From positions 4,820,669 through 4,884,668 of the forward strand of contig LR746276.1 of assembly GCA_902729315.2 (NCBI GenBank): DNA of 64,000 nucleotides. The letters run 5' to 3'. Shown piece after piece: positions 25,266-37,465 of the stretch. The notes under the pieces are model-generated. The model was not told where the DNA came from. It ran no database searches and saw only the letters and a list, made by a program, of their open reading frames with translations. The DNA is from Spirodela intermedia (lineage: Eukaryota > Streptophyta > Magnoliopsida > Alismatales > Araceae). The stretch's first letter is position 1; the number at the start of each line of letters is the position of its first letter. The position numbers and the translations under genes are program-made.

Positions 25266-28200
25266 TCACTCCCACTTTGTGATAATCTTGTTGGTATGCC
25301 TGAAGTTGCAGCCTAGCACTAAGCTCCCATCCAACCTCCTCAGTGAGAACCTTTCAACCAGCACGAAGCATCCAAAAACCGACCAGGTTCTGCCCCCACT
25401 GTACTCCTCTTCCCTCTCCAACACGCCCCCCAGACTTACCTGCAACCCAACCCCCTCTAGCCACTTCCCATCGCATCCTCTCCACGATGGCACTGCTCAG
25501 ACCCACCGCTCCAGATTTAGACTCAGAAGGCCGGAACCACACTACCCCGTTGGCCGATAGGGAGATGTCCCCCACGAGCTCTCCATCGCAGAGCATTGCC
25601 GACTCGGTCTGGACCATAGCTCTTACCTCTACCGTTCTTCTTTCACCACGAGCATTGATTTTCACTGAAGTGAGTGGCCTGCCAAAACTGCTCGAGGGTC
25701 ACCTCATAAAAAAATGATCTTTCTACCTGGTCTTTTAGGCCGAAAAGCTCCCCCTTTATGAAGAAAAAGGGAGTGTACCACTTCCCGACAACGGCCACGG
25801 AGGAACGCTGGGCGCAAATGGGGATAGCTTGTATCGGGCATGCGTCCTCGGAGGGTCACATTGACCCCAGAAGCCGGCTATATGTTCAGCCCTGGTTTTC
25901 TCTTAAAATCTGTATGGACCTGCTCGTCGCTCAACCTTAGGAAGTCGGGAGCGATGCCATCAACCGCGACAGCTTTTGCGAAGAAGTTTCCATAAAAGCG
26001 GCGCCGGACGACCTGTACTTGCTGGTAGACGTCACCCATGACGATGGGCCTCGTATTCCGGTTATATCGGTGTGAGCAGCAGAATAAATCAACCTTGTCC
26101 CCCTCTCCCGAGCAGGCGTATATCACCCTAGAGCATCGAAGAACAGGGAAAGTAAAGTTTCTGTAAGATGAGAGCTAAATTTTAGAAACAGCTCGAATTT
26201 GTACAACAGTCTACGAGGATCAATAAAACGACTAGTTTTTGGTTAGTAATTCGAAGTGTGTGGCATTTCACCGAATGGGCGTTCTCCCCTACTTTATCGT
26301 AATTAAGCATACAACCCTTCCTATCCATGAGAAAAAATCGTCCTTCGTTTATCTTGGCTTTTGATGATACTAGCCCCGGTACAAAGCATGTGCTCTATCT
26401 CGCTACTTCCTCCTCCCGAACCTCTAAACTATAGCCTCTTTATGGAACAACACTACAGTCAAATAACCAAAAAATGCCATCCCTATTTTTCATGCATGAA
26501 ATTATGATTATGGGAGAGTTTAATTCAAGATAAACTTCATATCTTATGTTCTTCGACATTCGGCAGAAAGAGGGTATGAAATGCCACGGCATAATTATAT
26601 GTGAATCGCTGATCCGACCAACCATCAAACAAAAAAATCAAAGATAACAGCAAGGTTACAAAAGCTATCTCTCTCCTACTCAGTGACAGGTCAAGCAAAT
26701 CCATATTTCCCTTCGTAATGGCAGCAAGAGATTGCAAAGATGGAAAGGACATATTGTAATGGAAGAGCAAGGCTTCCAGATAGAAATTATCACGGAGGGA
26801 CTTTAGAAACTTTCTTCTCAATGAGAAAGAACATATTGAAGATTGTTTTGTGAGTTTCAACTATCATTGATCAAATATAGAACCATGTGGCACTATTCAA
26901 GCGTAGAAATAGTTGAAAAATTTGTGAAAAGTTTCCTTGTCAAATTTGAAGATACTATGGGGGAAATTAGAGTTATCTTGAACAACATGAGCAAAAACCG
27001 AGCGGGTTGACAGTCTGTCCTTCTTATCAAATGTACGGGTACAATGTTACCCTAAGAAAGGTGGGACACAAGCGCCTATTAAAGGGGTGAGCATCAAAAG
27101 AAAGAAGACAAAGAAATATCTTCAAACCAACGTCAGAGGAATTGGCAGTATCAATTATACTTTGAAGCAAAATATAGTCCACGGAGAAAGTCAATGAAAT
27201 GAGAGATTGCAACACAAAACTACTTGCGAAGAGTTTTCAAATATATTTTATCCAAGAAGTCAGTCCGCTTAAAGTTCGGTTTCTTTGTGAACCACAGAAT
27301 TGGAAAAGGCCGTTAAGGAAGAAGTCTGGCTGAGGAATAGTTGCAACCCATTTGACATCCCTCGTAACTAGTAGACCAACCTGAAGGGAAAAATGTTCTT
27401 GGTGTAAGTGCATCAGCAAGATCATGCATAAAGACGATTCCTCCATGAAAAAGCAGAAGGCTTGATTAGTGGCGAAGTGATAGGTTTAAGTGCATCAGGG
27501 AGATCATCAATAAGGATGATGCCTCCACGCTAAATCACAAGACTTGATTACTGGCGAAGTGATAGATTAAAGTGCATCACCAAGATCATGCATAAGGAAG
27601 ATGCCTTCATGCAAAAGTACAACGCTTGATCACAACCCCTTGATTACTAGACGAACAACGTCGCAAGTTAATTACTCGGATGCAAAACCGGCATTCTTGA
27701 TGAAAGAAGAAGATGAAGAAGGAAAAAAGAAAGGAGAACAACGAACCTCAGCTTCAGAAGCCCTTTTATCAATCCAAACCAGCTCTAAAAGGATGAATAA
27801 GAAGATTTATAAGTATTTTGGGGAATTATTTCCAAATCAATTCAATTGAGCCTTCACTCTTGATTCATACAACCAATTCTACTACATGCTTGGAGAATTC
27901 AGAAGAATGTGATGAACGAATCTGATATGGGCTTTATGGGCTATGTTCTTACGATTGAAATGTGCCAAATATTTCTTCTTAAAGAAAAATATGCTGATGC
28001 AATTCTCAAAAAATTGGTAGCACAAATTACAGGCTAACTGATATGCCAATAGCTCTTAACACAAGTACATATCACTATACCTATATATAATGGTGCTGAA
28101 ATTTGATGGATAATTGCAAGTTCAATTGACGGATGGATAGAAGATAAAAAAGGAAGACTTGATAGACAATTGCAAGTTAAAATACCCGGCATTTTTCCCC

Positions 28201-28478
28201 TTCGGGTGGACGACATAGTACCGGTTGGCCGACAGGGGCAAGCCGGGAACGGGAACGAAGAAGGCTTTGTAATCTGAGCCAACGGTGAGTAGCCGGTTCT
28301 GTGGGAAGGGGAGGTTGGCCAGCATTCGTTTTCGGCACATCCCCCAGCAGATCGTTGTCTGGGCATCGTATGCCTCGTCTTGGATCACCGGGTACCCCAA
28401 GTGAGGACCCTCCGGCGGCGGCTCTGAGGCCGCGCGGCGGGAAGTCCTGTAGAGAGAAAGCGGCCTGGTCACGTACAT
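25266..28478 (-). pseudogene. DUF1262 pseudogene (two exons, nonsense codon)
   Basis: Exon 1 (28186-28478) is intact: MYVTRPLSLYRTS, PPPEGPHLGYPVIQDE, FPQNRLL, PLSANRYYVVHPKGK, donor GG|GTATTT. Exon 2 (25266-26127) has the same 862-base length as in the intact copy and keeps the acceptor. However, the codon after GLNI, GAG in the intact gene, is TAG here (25876-25878). A one-base insertion relative to the intact copy follows near 25830, and the frame changes again by about 25490, after which the end LVLGCNFRHTNKIITKWE is back in the original frame. Only about 180 residues could be made. Intron 1 is about 2.06 kb, twice that of the intact gene, and includes a 90-base repeat in about three copies. 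Confidence 0.9.
27410..27640. repeat. 90-base tandem repeat in the intron of the DUF1262 pseudogene
   Basis: About three units contain AAGTGCATCA, AAGATCATGCATAA, GATGCCT(C/T)CA and CTTGATTA(C/G)TGGCGAAG. The intron of the intact copy has a single related unit at about 33240-33290. Confidence 0.7.
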
Positions 28479-28549
28479 GCCTCCCAATCCGTCCCTGATT
28501 GAATCGGAATGACCCAGAACACGAGGAGCTAATGGTGAAATTAGGAGTT

Positions 28550-29200
28550 GAGTAATCTCTCTCTCTCTCTCTCTCTCTCTCGTCCCTTAATTGGTGCAGT
28601 GGTCGGCCACTCACGACTTTTATATACGCTTTAGAAGTCGTCTATCCTCTACGTCTCTTTCCCCGCTTAATGAGTTGAGTATACGGATATGGCATTTACT
28701 GTTGTTAGATAATCTACGCCTGGGAGGATGACTTCACTCCCTCTCTCTCCATCTCCTTAGCTCTCTACACCCCGAGCTCCAAGCATCTATCTCTCTCTCT
28801 CACGTCGCTTAATAAATGTATCGATTGGGCATTTACGGTTTTTATTATCTACTTCCGGGAAGTCGTCTAGCGTCTCTCTCTCGCCGCTTAATAAGTGTGG
28901 GGATGACTTCACTTCCTCTTTCTCTGTCCCTTTAGCTCTCTACCCCCCGGCTCCAAGCATCTCTCTCTCCCTCTCTCTCTCTTTCTCTCTCACGTCGATT
29001 AATAAGTGCAGCAATAGGGGGTTTGCGGTTCTTATTATATACGCTTAAGAAGCTGTCTACCATCTCTCTCTCTCTCTCTCTCCCTCACGTCGCTGAATAA
29101 CTGTAGGGATATTGCATTTACTGTTGTTAGATACTCTACGCAAGCCATCTGCTCCCTCTCTCTCTCTCTCTGATTCACTCTTGCATGGAAATCAGGACAC
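28550..29200 (-). promoter_or_regulatory. Promoter minisatellite of the DUF1262 pseudogene
   Basis: CT tracts alternate with degenerate units that read CG(T/C)C(C/G)CTTAAT, GGCATTTACTGTTGTTAG and TTATATACGCTT(A/T)AGAAG. Several units carry a TATATA core, which on the minus strand reads as a TATA-like box with a CT/GA tract nearby. Copy number is higher than at the intact gene. Confidence 0.6.
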
Positions 29201-30000
29201 GCTCAGGCTTATCTCTTTACGCGTTTTCTTCAGATCTGATCCGAAGTCCACGTCTGAACCGAGCATGACTAGTTGCCTGTCTTCTATGCTTACGCCTGAG
29301 CAGACGCGCTTCGGTGAATTTTCCCGTGACCTTTCTCTTTGAACAGTCACGGTACGGGCAGCCACACGTCTGCCCGAGGTTACAAGTTACACCTCTGGCC
29401 GAGCCCGAGGTCAGCTTGTTTCTTCATTCGGAAACAAATCAGATTTTGATTTTGTCACTAAAATTACCCTTCTTGAAAAGATTGGTGCTAGATTTTGATC
29501 TCGAAATTTCGTAAAATCGAGGTAAATTTCTCTTATTGTCAGCTACTTTGAAGAAAACTGTTTCTTCAAAGTGAGGAGGAACAAAGGGAGCTGGGTGGGG
29601 TTGAGCGGGAGAGCGAGGGAGGGGAGAGACAGACAGACACACACACACACACACACAGAGCTGAACGTACAAGAAGATCTTTTTGGAATGCTAGAATATT
29701 ACAGTAAAACCCCCCGATGCCCTTTTCGAAAGCAGAAGGCACAACTCGACTACCTCAATCATGGGCAGCTTCCATTTTATTGAAATATCACAAAATTACA
29801 AGACATGTTACATATTCCTAATCCTCTTCCATGAAAATTTCCTCATCCTTTCACAGGCTCATCCTTCAGTCTTTCTGTGATCGGCTAAAGGGCGATAAAA
29901 TAAGATGGTAAAGAAATAATAAACTTACACAAAGTTTATGATCAAATACGGAAGGTGTCTTCATGCGACGTATAAAATAGGTCAGATGGAACGCTTCAGC

Positions 30001-30245
30001 CTTAGCTTAATGCTTTGTGTTCGAGATACTCGCCCTCATTTATCTGAGAAGGTATCCACGGAAAAAGCTTCCCACGGCCCTTGCCGATGGCCTCTGAAGT
30101 CAATCGCCATTCATTGATTTCAAGTTAAGCTCTTTCTGTGGCCACCATGATATCCTCTCTTTCTTCAATGGCAAACAATCTCATTTGTGATCAAAACTAC
30201 ATGGACCTTCCTCTATTGTTGGCACGTCATGAGATGGTTGCTCAA
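30001..30245 (-). pseudogene. FTSHI3 last-exon copy with internal micro-inversion (unit 3)
   Basis: From 30001 to about 30157 it follows the functional exon 35817-35992 from the stop codon inward. From about 30157 to 30245 the sequence is the reverse complement of the expected continuation: the blocks TTCAATGGCAAACAATCTC and CTACATGGACCTTCC match the intron and acceptor region at about 35992-36056 when flipped. The exon start and acceptor are therefore inverted and it cannot splice normally. Confidence 0.8.
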
Positions 30246-32322
30246 AAAACTTGCTACTAATTAAGGGCACATGTTACTCAAAAAACTTGCTATTAACTAT
30301 GGTACATGTTAATCATAAAAATTGCTATTAACTAAGGACATGTTACAATAAACATCACAACATTATAAAAAATTGCTATTAACTACAGTACATGTATATG
30401 GATACATGGATGGGCATTGTGGACTCACTGCTGACAGGTTTGGAGATGAAGGATCCAATACCTAAAAGCAAAAACTATAAGAGCATCGAAGGAAGCCTAA
30501 TAATTATCAACATAAAAATCCTTAAACCTGATAGTAAGAAAATATGATCATTAAAAAAAAAGTAGAAAGTAGACGATAAATGAGATGTAAAAATTATCAC
30601 ATGAAGGTTGCTCTTGTAGAATATTGAAAAGAAAATCATATGGGGAAAAACCAAAAATAAGGTGGAGATCAGCGTAAACAACAGCTTAACATGCTGTAGC
30701 TGTTGACACTATCTTATGATATGAAAATAATAAAGCTACGAAGGATTTATTGTTTCACTAATACCATCACTAATAGTGGCAAGGTTTATAAATTTTTCTT
30801 TCAAGAGTCCATAATAATTTACAATGACTAATTTATCAAAATATAAGGGGTTACTATAGATAGTATTTATGCATATTATTGATGTATATTGGTCATAATG
30901 ATACATATTAATGATGTATATTGCAAACTATTCTTAGAGGTCAGTTAGGGGATTCATCATCTCAAAAAGGTAGTGAAAACTACACATGGGAAAGATATGT
31001 TGGACTTCAAGCTTTATTTAGATAATTAGGAGGGCAGATTGAGTTGATCTGATCCCTAAATCTAATTTTGGTCAACTATTTTTATTTTTTTCCACTCATA
31101 TCTTCTCACAATTTGACCAAGTTTCAAAGACTGCTCAAACTCACATGTGTTTCTCTGCAGAAAATCTCAGGATGCTGGAATGGTCAGAGGTGGTTGCCCA
31201 CATCTAAATAGCCATTACATGGGTGCTGAATTTAAAAATAATTCAGATTGAAAAATCTCCCTTGTTTTCTCCTGTCTCTTAATATTAAGCTCTAAATTTT
31301 TTAGAAATTCGAACTTTCAAAAATCAATATAGAGTTACCCTAAAGGTTTGAATATCCTCTAAGATAAACTAGTATGTGTAGTCATTAAGTTTTAACATCT
31401 ATATTTGGTAAGATTCGTTATCATTGAAGCAGAATCACTAGCACATATTTAAACAAAATTATGATTTCTCCTTTTATTCAAATTATTTTAAAAAATCACG
31501 ATTTCCAAATGGAACATTAAATCACAATCTCAACTGGGCCCGAATCCCTTATTTAAGACGTTTAATGGTCCCGGATCTTCTCTACTGGGCTTGGTCAGAT
31601 CTTCAAGTGGGTTGTCCTATAATTGGGCCGCCGTCTCCAATAGTTGGGGCATTTTCTAGATGTTATACATCTCATTATAAGGCTTGGTTGTTTTCTAATC
31701 GTGCTACATTAGATCCTAGTAACTTGTTTCATAAGTAATTTACAGAAAAAAATTATCTTTTTCATAATTATCTGAGAATATTGACCGAAAATCCTCTCTA
31801 AAACCTTTAATTAGGTTTGAATACCTTTGAAAAACTACTGAAGAAGTTAATATGAAACTAAAATGCCTGAAATTAGAAATCGAATGGCAGCATTGGGCAT
31901 CCATGAGGAAGGGCGTCAATGAATTCGTAGGTGAGCATTCTTATGGGTCTTCCTCATGATCCGCATTGAGAGATATATCTAATAATTTCTCAAAGTTTAT
32001 TTTAGTATATATACGTAACATGTCTAATGGATATGTACGTGCTTGAACATCAAATAATGTAGTGCAACATTCACTAGAAAGAAATTCTAATATTTTTCAA
32101 CATAACATTTTTACATCACATTAAGAAATAAAATAATTAGATAAGACAGTAAAGAATGCTTCTTAATTAACATTGCAAAGGATTTCAAGCTTGTTCTTTG
32201 TCTCGGTGCTGGTCAAATCTCCACGGTAGTCCTACCTGTAGTACCCTTTTGTACCGTGACAAAAATTATTCATTGAACAATCGTTTCAAAGTGTTAAATT
32301 TAGACCAGAAATATTCAAAATC
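30246..32322. other. Unit-3 tail and 3' flank of the intact DUF1262 gene
   Basis: Up to about 31500 it is collinear with 21.1-22.7 kb. From about 31815 it is collinear with 24.77-25.26 kb, the 3' flank of the pseudogene (blocks AAATGCCTGAAATTAGAAAT, ATTGGGCATCCAT). No gene is seen. Confidence 0.6.
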
Positions 32323-34514
32323 TCACTCCCACTTTGTGATTATCTTGTTGGTATACCTGAAATCACAGCCAAGCACTAAGCTCCCATCCAACCTCCTCAG
32401 CGAGAACCTTTCCACCAGTACGAAGCATCCAAAAGCCGTCCACGCACTGCCTCCACGGTATTCCTCTTCCCTCTCCAGCACGTCCACCCCAGACTTACCT
32501 GCAACCCAACCCGCTCTGGCCACTTCCCACCTCATCCTCTCCACAATGGGACTGCTCAGCCCCACGGCTCCAGTTACGGACTCAGCTGGCCTGAACCACA
32601 CCACTCTGTCGGCCGATGGTGAGACGTCCCCAACGAGCTCTCCACCACAAAGCATTGCCGTCTCGGTCTGGACCCTAGCTCTCACCTCTACCGTTCTTCT
32701 TCCTTCACCAGAGCGATTTTCACTGAAGTGAATGGCCTCCCAAAACTGCTCGAGGGTCACCTCGTAAAACAACGATCTTTTCACCTGGTCTTTCAGCCGG
32801 AAAAGCTCCTCCTTTATGAAGAAGAAGGGAGTGTACCACTTCCCGACGACGGCTGCAGGGGAACGCTGGCTAGAAATGGGGAAGCCTGCGTCGGGCATGC
32901 GTGCTCGGAGGGCCTCGTTGACCCCAGCAGCCGGCTCGATGTCCAGCCCTGGTTTTCTCTTAAAATCTGTATTGAGCCACCAATCTTTAAGCCTTAGAAA
33001 ATATGGAGGGAAGCCATCTGTTGCGACAGCTCTCGCGTAGAATTGTCCTTTCGTGCGGCGGGCGACGATTTCTATTTGCTGGTAGATGTCACCCATGCCA
33101 AAGGGTCTCGGATTCACGTCATTTACGCAGGAGCAGCATAAGAAGTTACTCTTGTCCTCCTCTCTTGAGCACGCGTATACCATCCTGGTAAATTGAAGAA
33201 CAGGGCAAAAAAAGTTTTAGAAAATAAGAGCTCAAACTTATAGGAAGATGCCTCCATGCAGAAGCACAAGGCTTGATCACAAGGCCTGATTACTCTGATG
33301 AAAAACCAACATTCTTAATGAAGAACCAAATGAAGACGGAGAAAAACAAGTGAGGACAACGAATATTAGCTAGAAAAGGCCTTTTAAGAATTGAAACAAG
33401 CTCGAAAATAATGGATAATCAGATTCAAATATATTAGGAAAACGATTTCCAAATTAATTCATTTGAGCCTTCACTCTAGATTTATACATCTAATTCTACC
33501 AACACGGTTGGAGAATTCAAGAGACTGTGCTGAAAGGACATGACGACTGATATGGGTCTTGTGAGCTATTTTGGTGGCATTCAAGTGCATCAAAAAGAAG
33601 GCATAATATTTCCTCTTAAAGAAAAATATAACGATGGCCTTCTCAAAAAGTTGGCACGACAAATTAGAAGGTAACGGATATGCCAACGGCTCTGCAGTAA
33701 AGATTTTCTCTATATATAATGGTGCCGAAAAGGTTAATGTAGCAACTTATCACATTCTAGTTGGATTATCTTTGCTATCAGAGGGCCAAATATTGCACAT
33801 TTCAGCAGCATTTATCCCAGTAAGCCTCGTCTTGCAGCCGTAAGAAGAAATAGAGTTGGAGGTTATCCACATGAGCAAAAGATTATGGAAACGAGTATCT
33901 ATTAGACGAAAGAAAAATTTATCGTCAGCAATGCGCAAAATGATTCAGCTTGTCTAGCCGATGATGAAACGCAAGCACACACTGCTGCTCTAATCTCCAT
34001 GAGACAGAAGGCTAGCATTACAGCACGGAATACATTTTCCGCTATATAGCGAAGAAGAACTATAGGGTGCATGTTAAGGATGGATAAAGCCACTCTCTTT
34101 CCTGGTCCTTGGCTTCGCCTGTACATGCCTTGCTTCTAAACGTAGAATCGTAGTGCAATCCTAGCGAAGGATGGATAGAATATAAAAACAAATACTTGGT
34201 AGATAATCGCAGGGGAATTACCCGGCATGTTTTCCCTTCGCGTGGACGACGTAGTACCGGTTGGCCGACAGGGGCAATCCGGGGACGGGCACGAAGAAGG
34301 CTTCCTCTTTAGCGCGAAGGGCGAGTAGCTGGTTCTGTGGGAAGGGGAGATTGGATAGAAACTGGTCTCGGTACATCCCACAGCAGGTCGTTACCTGAGC
34401 CTCGTATGCCTTGTCTTGGATCACCAGGTATCCCGAGTAAGGACCCTCAGGCAGCGGCTCGGAAGCTGCGCCTGGGGAAGACCTGTAGAGAGAAAGGGGC
34501 CTTGTAACGTACAT
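32323..34514 (-). CDS. DUF1262 family protein (intact, two exons)
   Basis: Exon 1 is 34222-34514 and exon 2 is 32323-33184. They join at GG|G into 384 residues, with GT-AG ends and a 1,037-base intron. The start is the first ATG (MYVTRPLSLYRSS), which is also the start conserved in the two relatives in this window. Visible family blocks are PEGPYSGYLVIQDK, LPFPQNQLL, PLSANRYYVVHAKGKHAG in exon 1, and MVYACSREEDK, CCSCVNDVNPRPFGMGDIYQQ, FYARAVATDGFPPYFLR, VVGKWYTPFFFIKEE, ERMRWEVARAGWVAGK and GSLVLGCDFRYTNKIITKWE in exon 2. There is no signal peptide or membrane segment. This plant-specific family has no known biochemical function. In Arabidopsis it forms a tandem cluster around At1g13470 (from memory), and here too it is duplicated. 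A CT-rich tandem repeat with TATA-like cores lies just upstream. Confidence 0.92.
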
Positions 34515-34570
34515 GCCTCCCCAGTACTCCGCCCCCAAACGGGTAGGAATCAGCAGATAACCCCAGAAGC

Positions 34571-34875
34571 TACTGGTGGAGTCCGGTGATCTCTCTCTCT
34601 CTCTCTCGTCGCTTAATAAATGCAGAAATTGGGTATGCGCTTGTTAATATATACGCTTCAGAAGTCGTCTACCCTCTATCTGTCTCTCTCGCCACGCAAT
34701 AGTCGTAGGGACATGCCATTCACACCGGTCAGACTCTCTCTCTCTCTCTCTCTCGTCACTTAAAATGCAGAAATTGGTCTACACTTGTTAAGATATGCGC
34801 TTCGGAAGTCGTCTACCCTCTATCTGTCTCTCTCGCCACGCAATAGTCGTAGGGACATGCCATTCACACCGGTCA

Positions 34876-34911
<36 letters not shown>
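34571..34911 (-). promoter_or_regulatory. Tandem-repeat promoter of the intact DUF1262 gene
   Basis: Two units, about 144 bases apart, share a core of at least 80 apparently identical bases beginning GAAGTCGTCTACCC (34661 and 34805), followed by CT tracts. On the minus strand the first unit contains CGTATATATTAAC, a TATA-like box about 130 bases upstream of the ATG. The GA/CT tract nearest the ATG is likely in the 5' UTR. Confidence 0.6.
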
Positions 34912-34917
<6 letters not shown>

Positions 34918-35816
34918 ATTATCTATCCCTATCTCGCTCGTTTGCTCGCTCAAAGATAGCTTCCTATGGGCTCAGGTCGCATCTTTTTGCTGCTTTCTGC
35001 ATATCCTACCGAATGGCTTGCGTCTGAACCAAGCATGAGCACGCCATACGGAGAATTCCCTCGTCTCTCGTCTTATCTGCTAGGTCAGTCCCGCTTCCGA
35101 GAATTTTCCCTGAGCCTTCTCCTTGACCAGTCACGGCAAGGGCAGCAACTTGTCTGCCATCCTCACAGGTTAGACCCCTTGCAGAGCCCGAGTTCAGCTT
35201 GTTTCTTTATTAGGAAACATGTCGGCTTCTGGTTTTTTTCACTAAAAATACCCTTCTTAAAAAGATTGTTGCTTGATTTCGAGCCCGGAATTTCATAAAA
35301 TCGTGGCAAATTTCTCTTACTGTTCCCTAATTTTAACACAATGCTTAGCCTTTCTATATTTGGAAATATTCCCGTTATAACTAATTGATGGTGTAAATAA
35401 GTACGCCATAATTCTGAAACCAATAACAATGGCGTTGACATTACACCCAAGTGAGGCCGAACCAAGGGAGATGTATGAGGTTGACAGAGAGAGAGAGAGA
35501 GAGAGAAACCTTTCGGATGCCTTGGAATATCACAGAAAACCCACTGATGCCCTTAAAACAATGCATGGGCAGATTCCATTTAATTTAAAATATAACAAAA
35601 TTACAAGACTAACTACATAGTTTCCGTTCCTTCTCCATGAAAATTTTCTCATCTTTTCACAGGCTCATCCTCCACTCTTTCTGTGATTGACTAGAGCGCG
35701 ATAAAATAAGGTAAAAATTCATAGGAAGAAACAATGAACTTACACAAAATTTATGATCAAATATGGAAAGTATCTTCATGTGAAGGAAAAAGTAAGTCAG
35801 AAAGAACACTTGGGCC
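34912..35816. other. Intergenic DNA between DUF1262 and the 3' end of FTSHI3
   Basis: It holds the blocks that recur in the older units: a 100-base block around GGAAACATGTCGG, TTCATAAAATCGTGG, the marker AAGTGAGGCCGAACC, a GA tract at 35489-35507 and TGATGCCCTTAAAAC. It probably includes the FTSHI3 3' UTR at its right end. No gene is seen. Confidence 0.5.
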
Positions 35817-37384
35817 TTAGCTTAACGTTTGGTATCCGAGAAACTCATTCTCCTTTATCAGAGAAGGTATCCATGGAAAAAGCTTCTCAAGCCCCTTGCT
35901 GATGGTCTCCGGAGTCAATCGCCGTTCATTGATGCCAAATTTGGCTCTCTCCACGGCCGCCATGATATCATCTCGAGTCACCACCTCACCACCTGCCCAC
36001 AATAAAGGAAGGTTCATGTAGTTTTGATCGCAGATGAGATTGTCTAGGCATTGAAGGAGGAGAGAGAAAAATTTCATCAAATAGTTTCTATAAATACACA
36101 TTCTTCCATAAGCTCAACCAGTTGCTACTAACTATGGTACATGTTATGATAAATGACACAACATTATGAAAAATTAATCAAAACCCAGAGGATACATGGA
36201 TGAACCCTGTCCATTCATCAGCGAAGGGTTTCGAGATGAAAGACTAAATACCTAAGACAGAAAAATATATGAGCCTTTCTTCCTTGCAAGTATGTGGGTG
36301 CTGAAGGATGAGGGATTGACAAATTTGTGCAGACGTATATGTTCCCATAAATTGAAACACTAATTTCTAAACATGGCGCATTATTAGAAAACAGCCCAAC
36401 ATTTGAGGGGCATCGAAAAATATTATTATGCCTTCTTTTGGACTCTTCCGAAAAGGGACAAAATAAAAATCCAATGGTTTCCTATAAAAAGAAAGCATAT
36501 GTAGGCGAGAAAAAGGAAGGGCAACTGTGATATATTAAACATAAACCACCCAGTAAAATGACTGATAGCCAAGTCATTGCCATTCATGACAGCATATCAG
36601 TCCACCAGATGAACATTCAATGGGGAGGAAGGTGACATTCTATGATTGCCATTCATGACAGCATATCATTCCCAAGTGATCCAATAATTGGTGCATAACA
36701 GGGATAATGCTGATATACTCGATTTTTCTCCCAGATAAGTTTAGAGTCTTCGAAAAGAAAATAATTTTTTTATGGATTTCCATAGAAATAAGGACATGTT
36801 TATTAAGTATGTGCACCAACCCCACTTAAAATGGCCCACTGATTAGTACCCAATATATGGTTTATGAGATGGCAATCACCTCTTCTGGCAGTCAGGAGGG
36901 CAGCCTCATTTACGATGTTGGCAAGGTCAGCTCCTACCAGCCCCGGAGTGAGAGAAGCAATAAGATTGCACACAAGCTGTGAGTCCTCCTCCAAGGGGAC
37001 CCCCCTCAGATGGACACCCAAAATCTTCCTCCTGCCTTCGTAATCTGGCTCTCCCACCACCACCTTTCGGGAGAAACGGCCAGGCCGACAGAGGGCCGGA
37101 TCAAGCGCATCAGGCCTATTTGTTGCACCAATGACAATAACCTTCATGTCTGACTCAAATCCATCCATTTCCGTCAACAACTGCAATAATACACACAATC
37201 AGGTCAGGTTAATAGGTTTTGGCTCCCAATTAAATAGTTAAATTGTGGATAAGTCCCTCATCTTTTCACTTGGATTTGTAACTCTCCTGAAGCATGCCAA
37301 GCATTAGTACTGAGCCCCTCAATCTAGTTAAAGAAAACATAACAACTAATTTTATATGAAAAAGGGTAAACCACCCTCATTAAT

Positions 37385-37465
<81 letters not shown>

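Noticed and set aside
25279-25717. Plus-strand frames over the DUF1262 exon 2 copies (25279-25717, 32198-33191)
   Set aside because: They are antisense shadows of the GC-rich exon 2. The minus strand carries the family protein.
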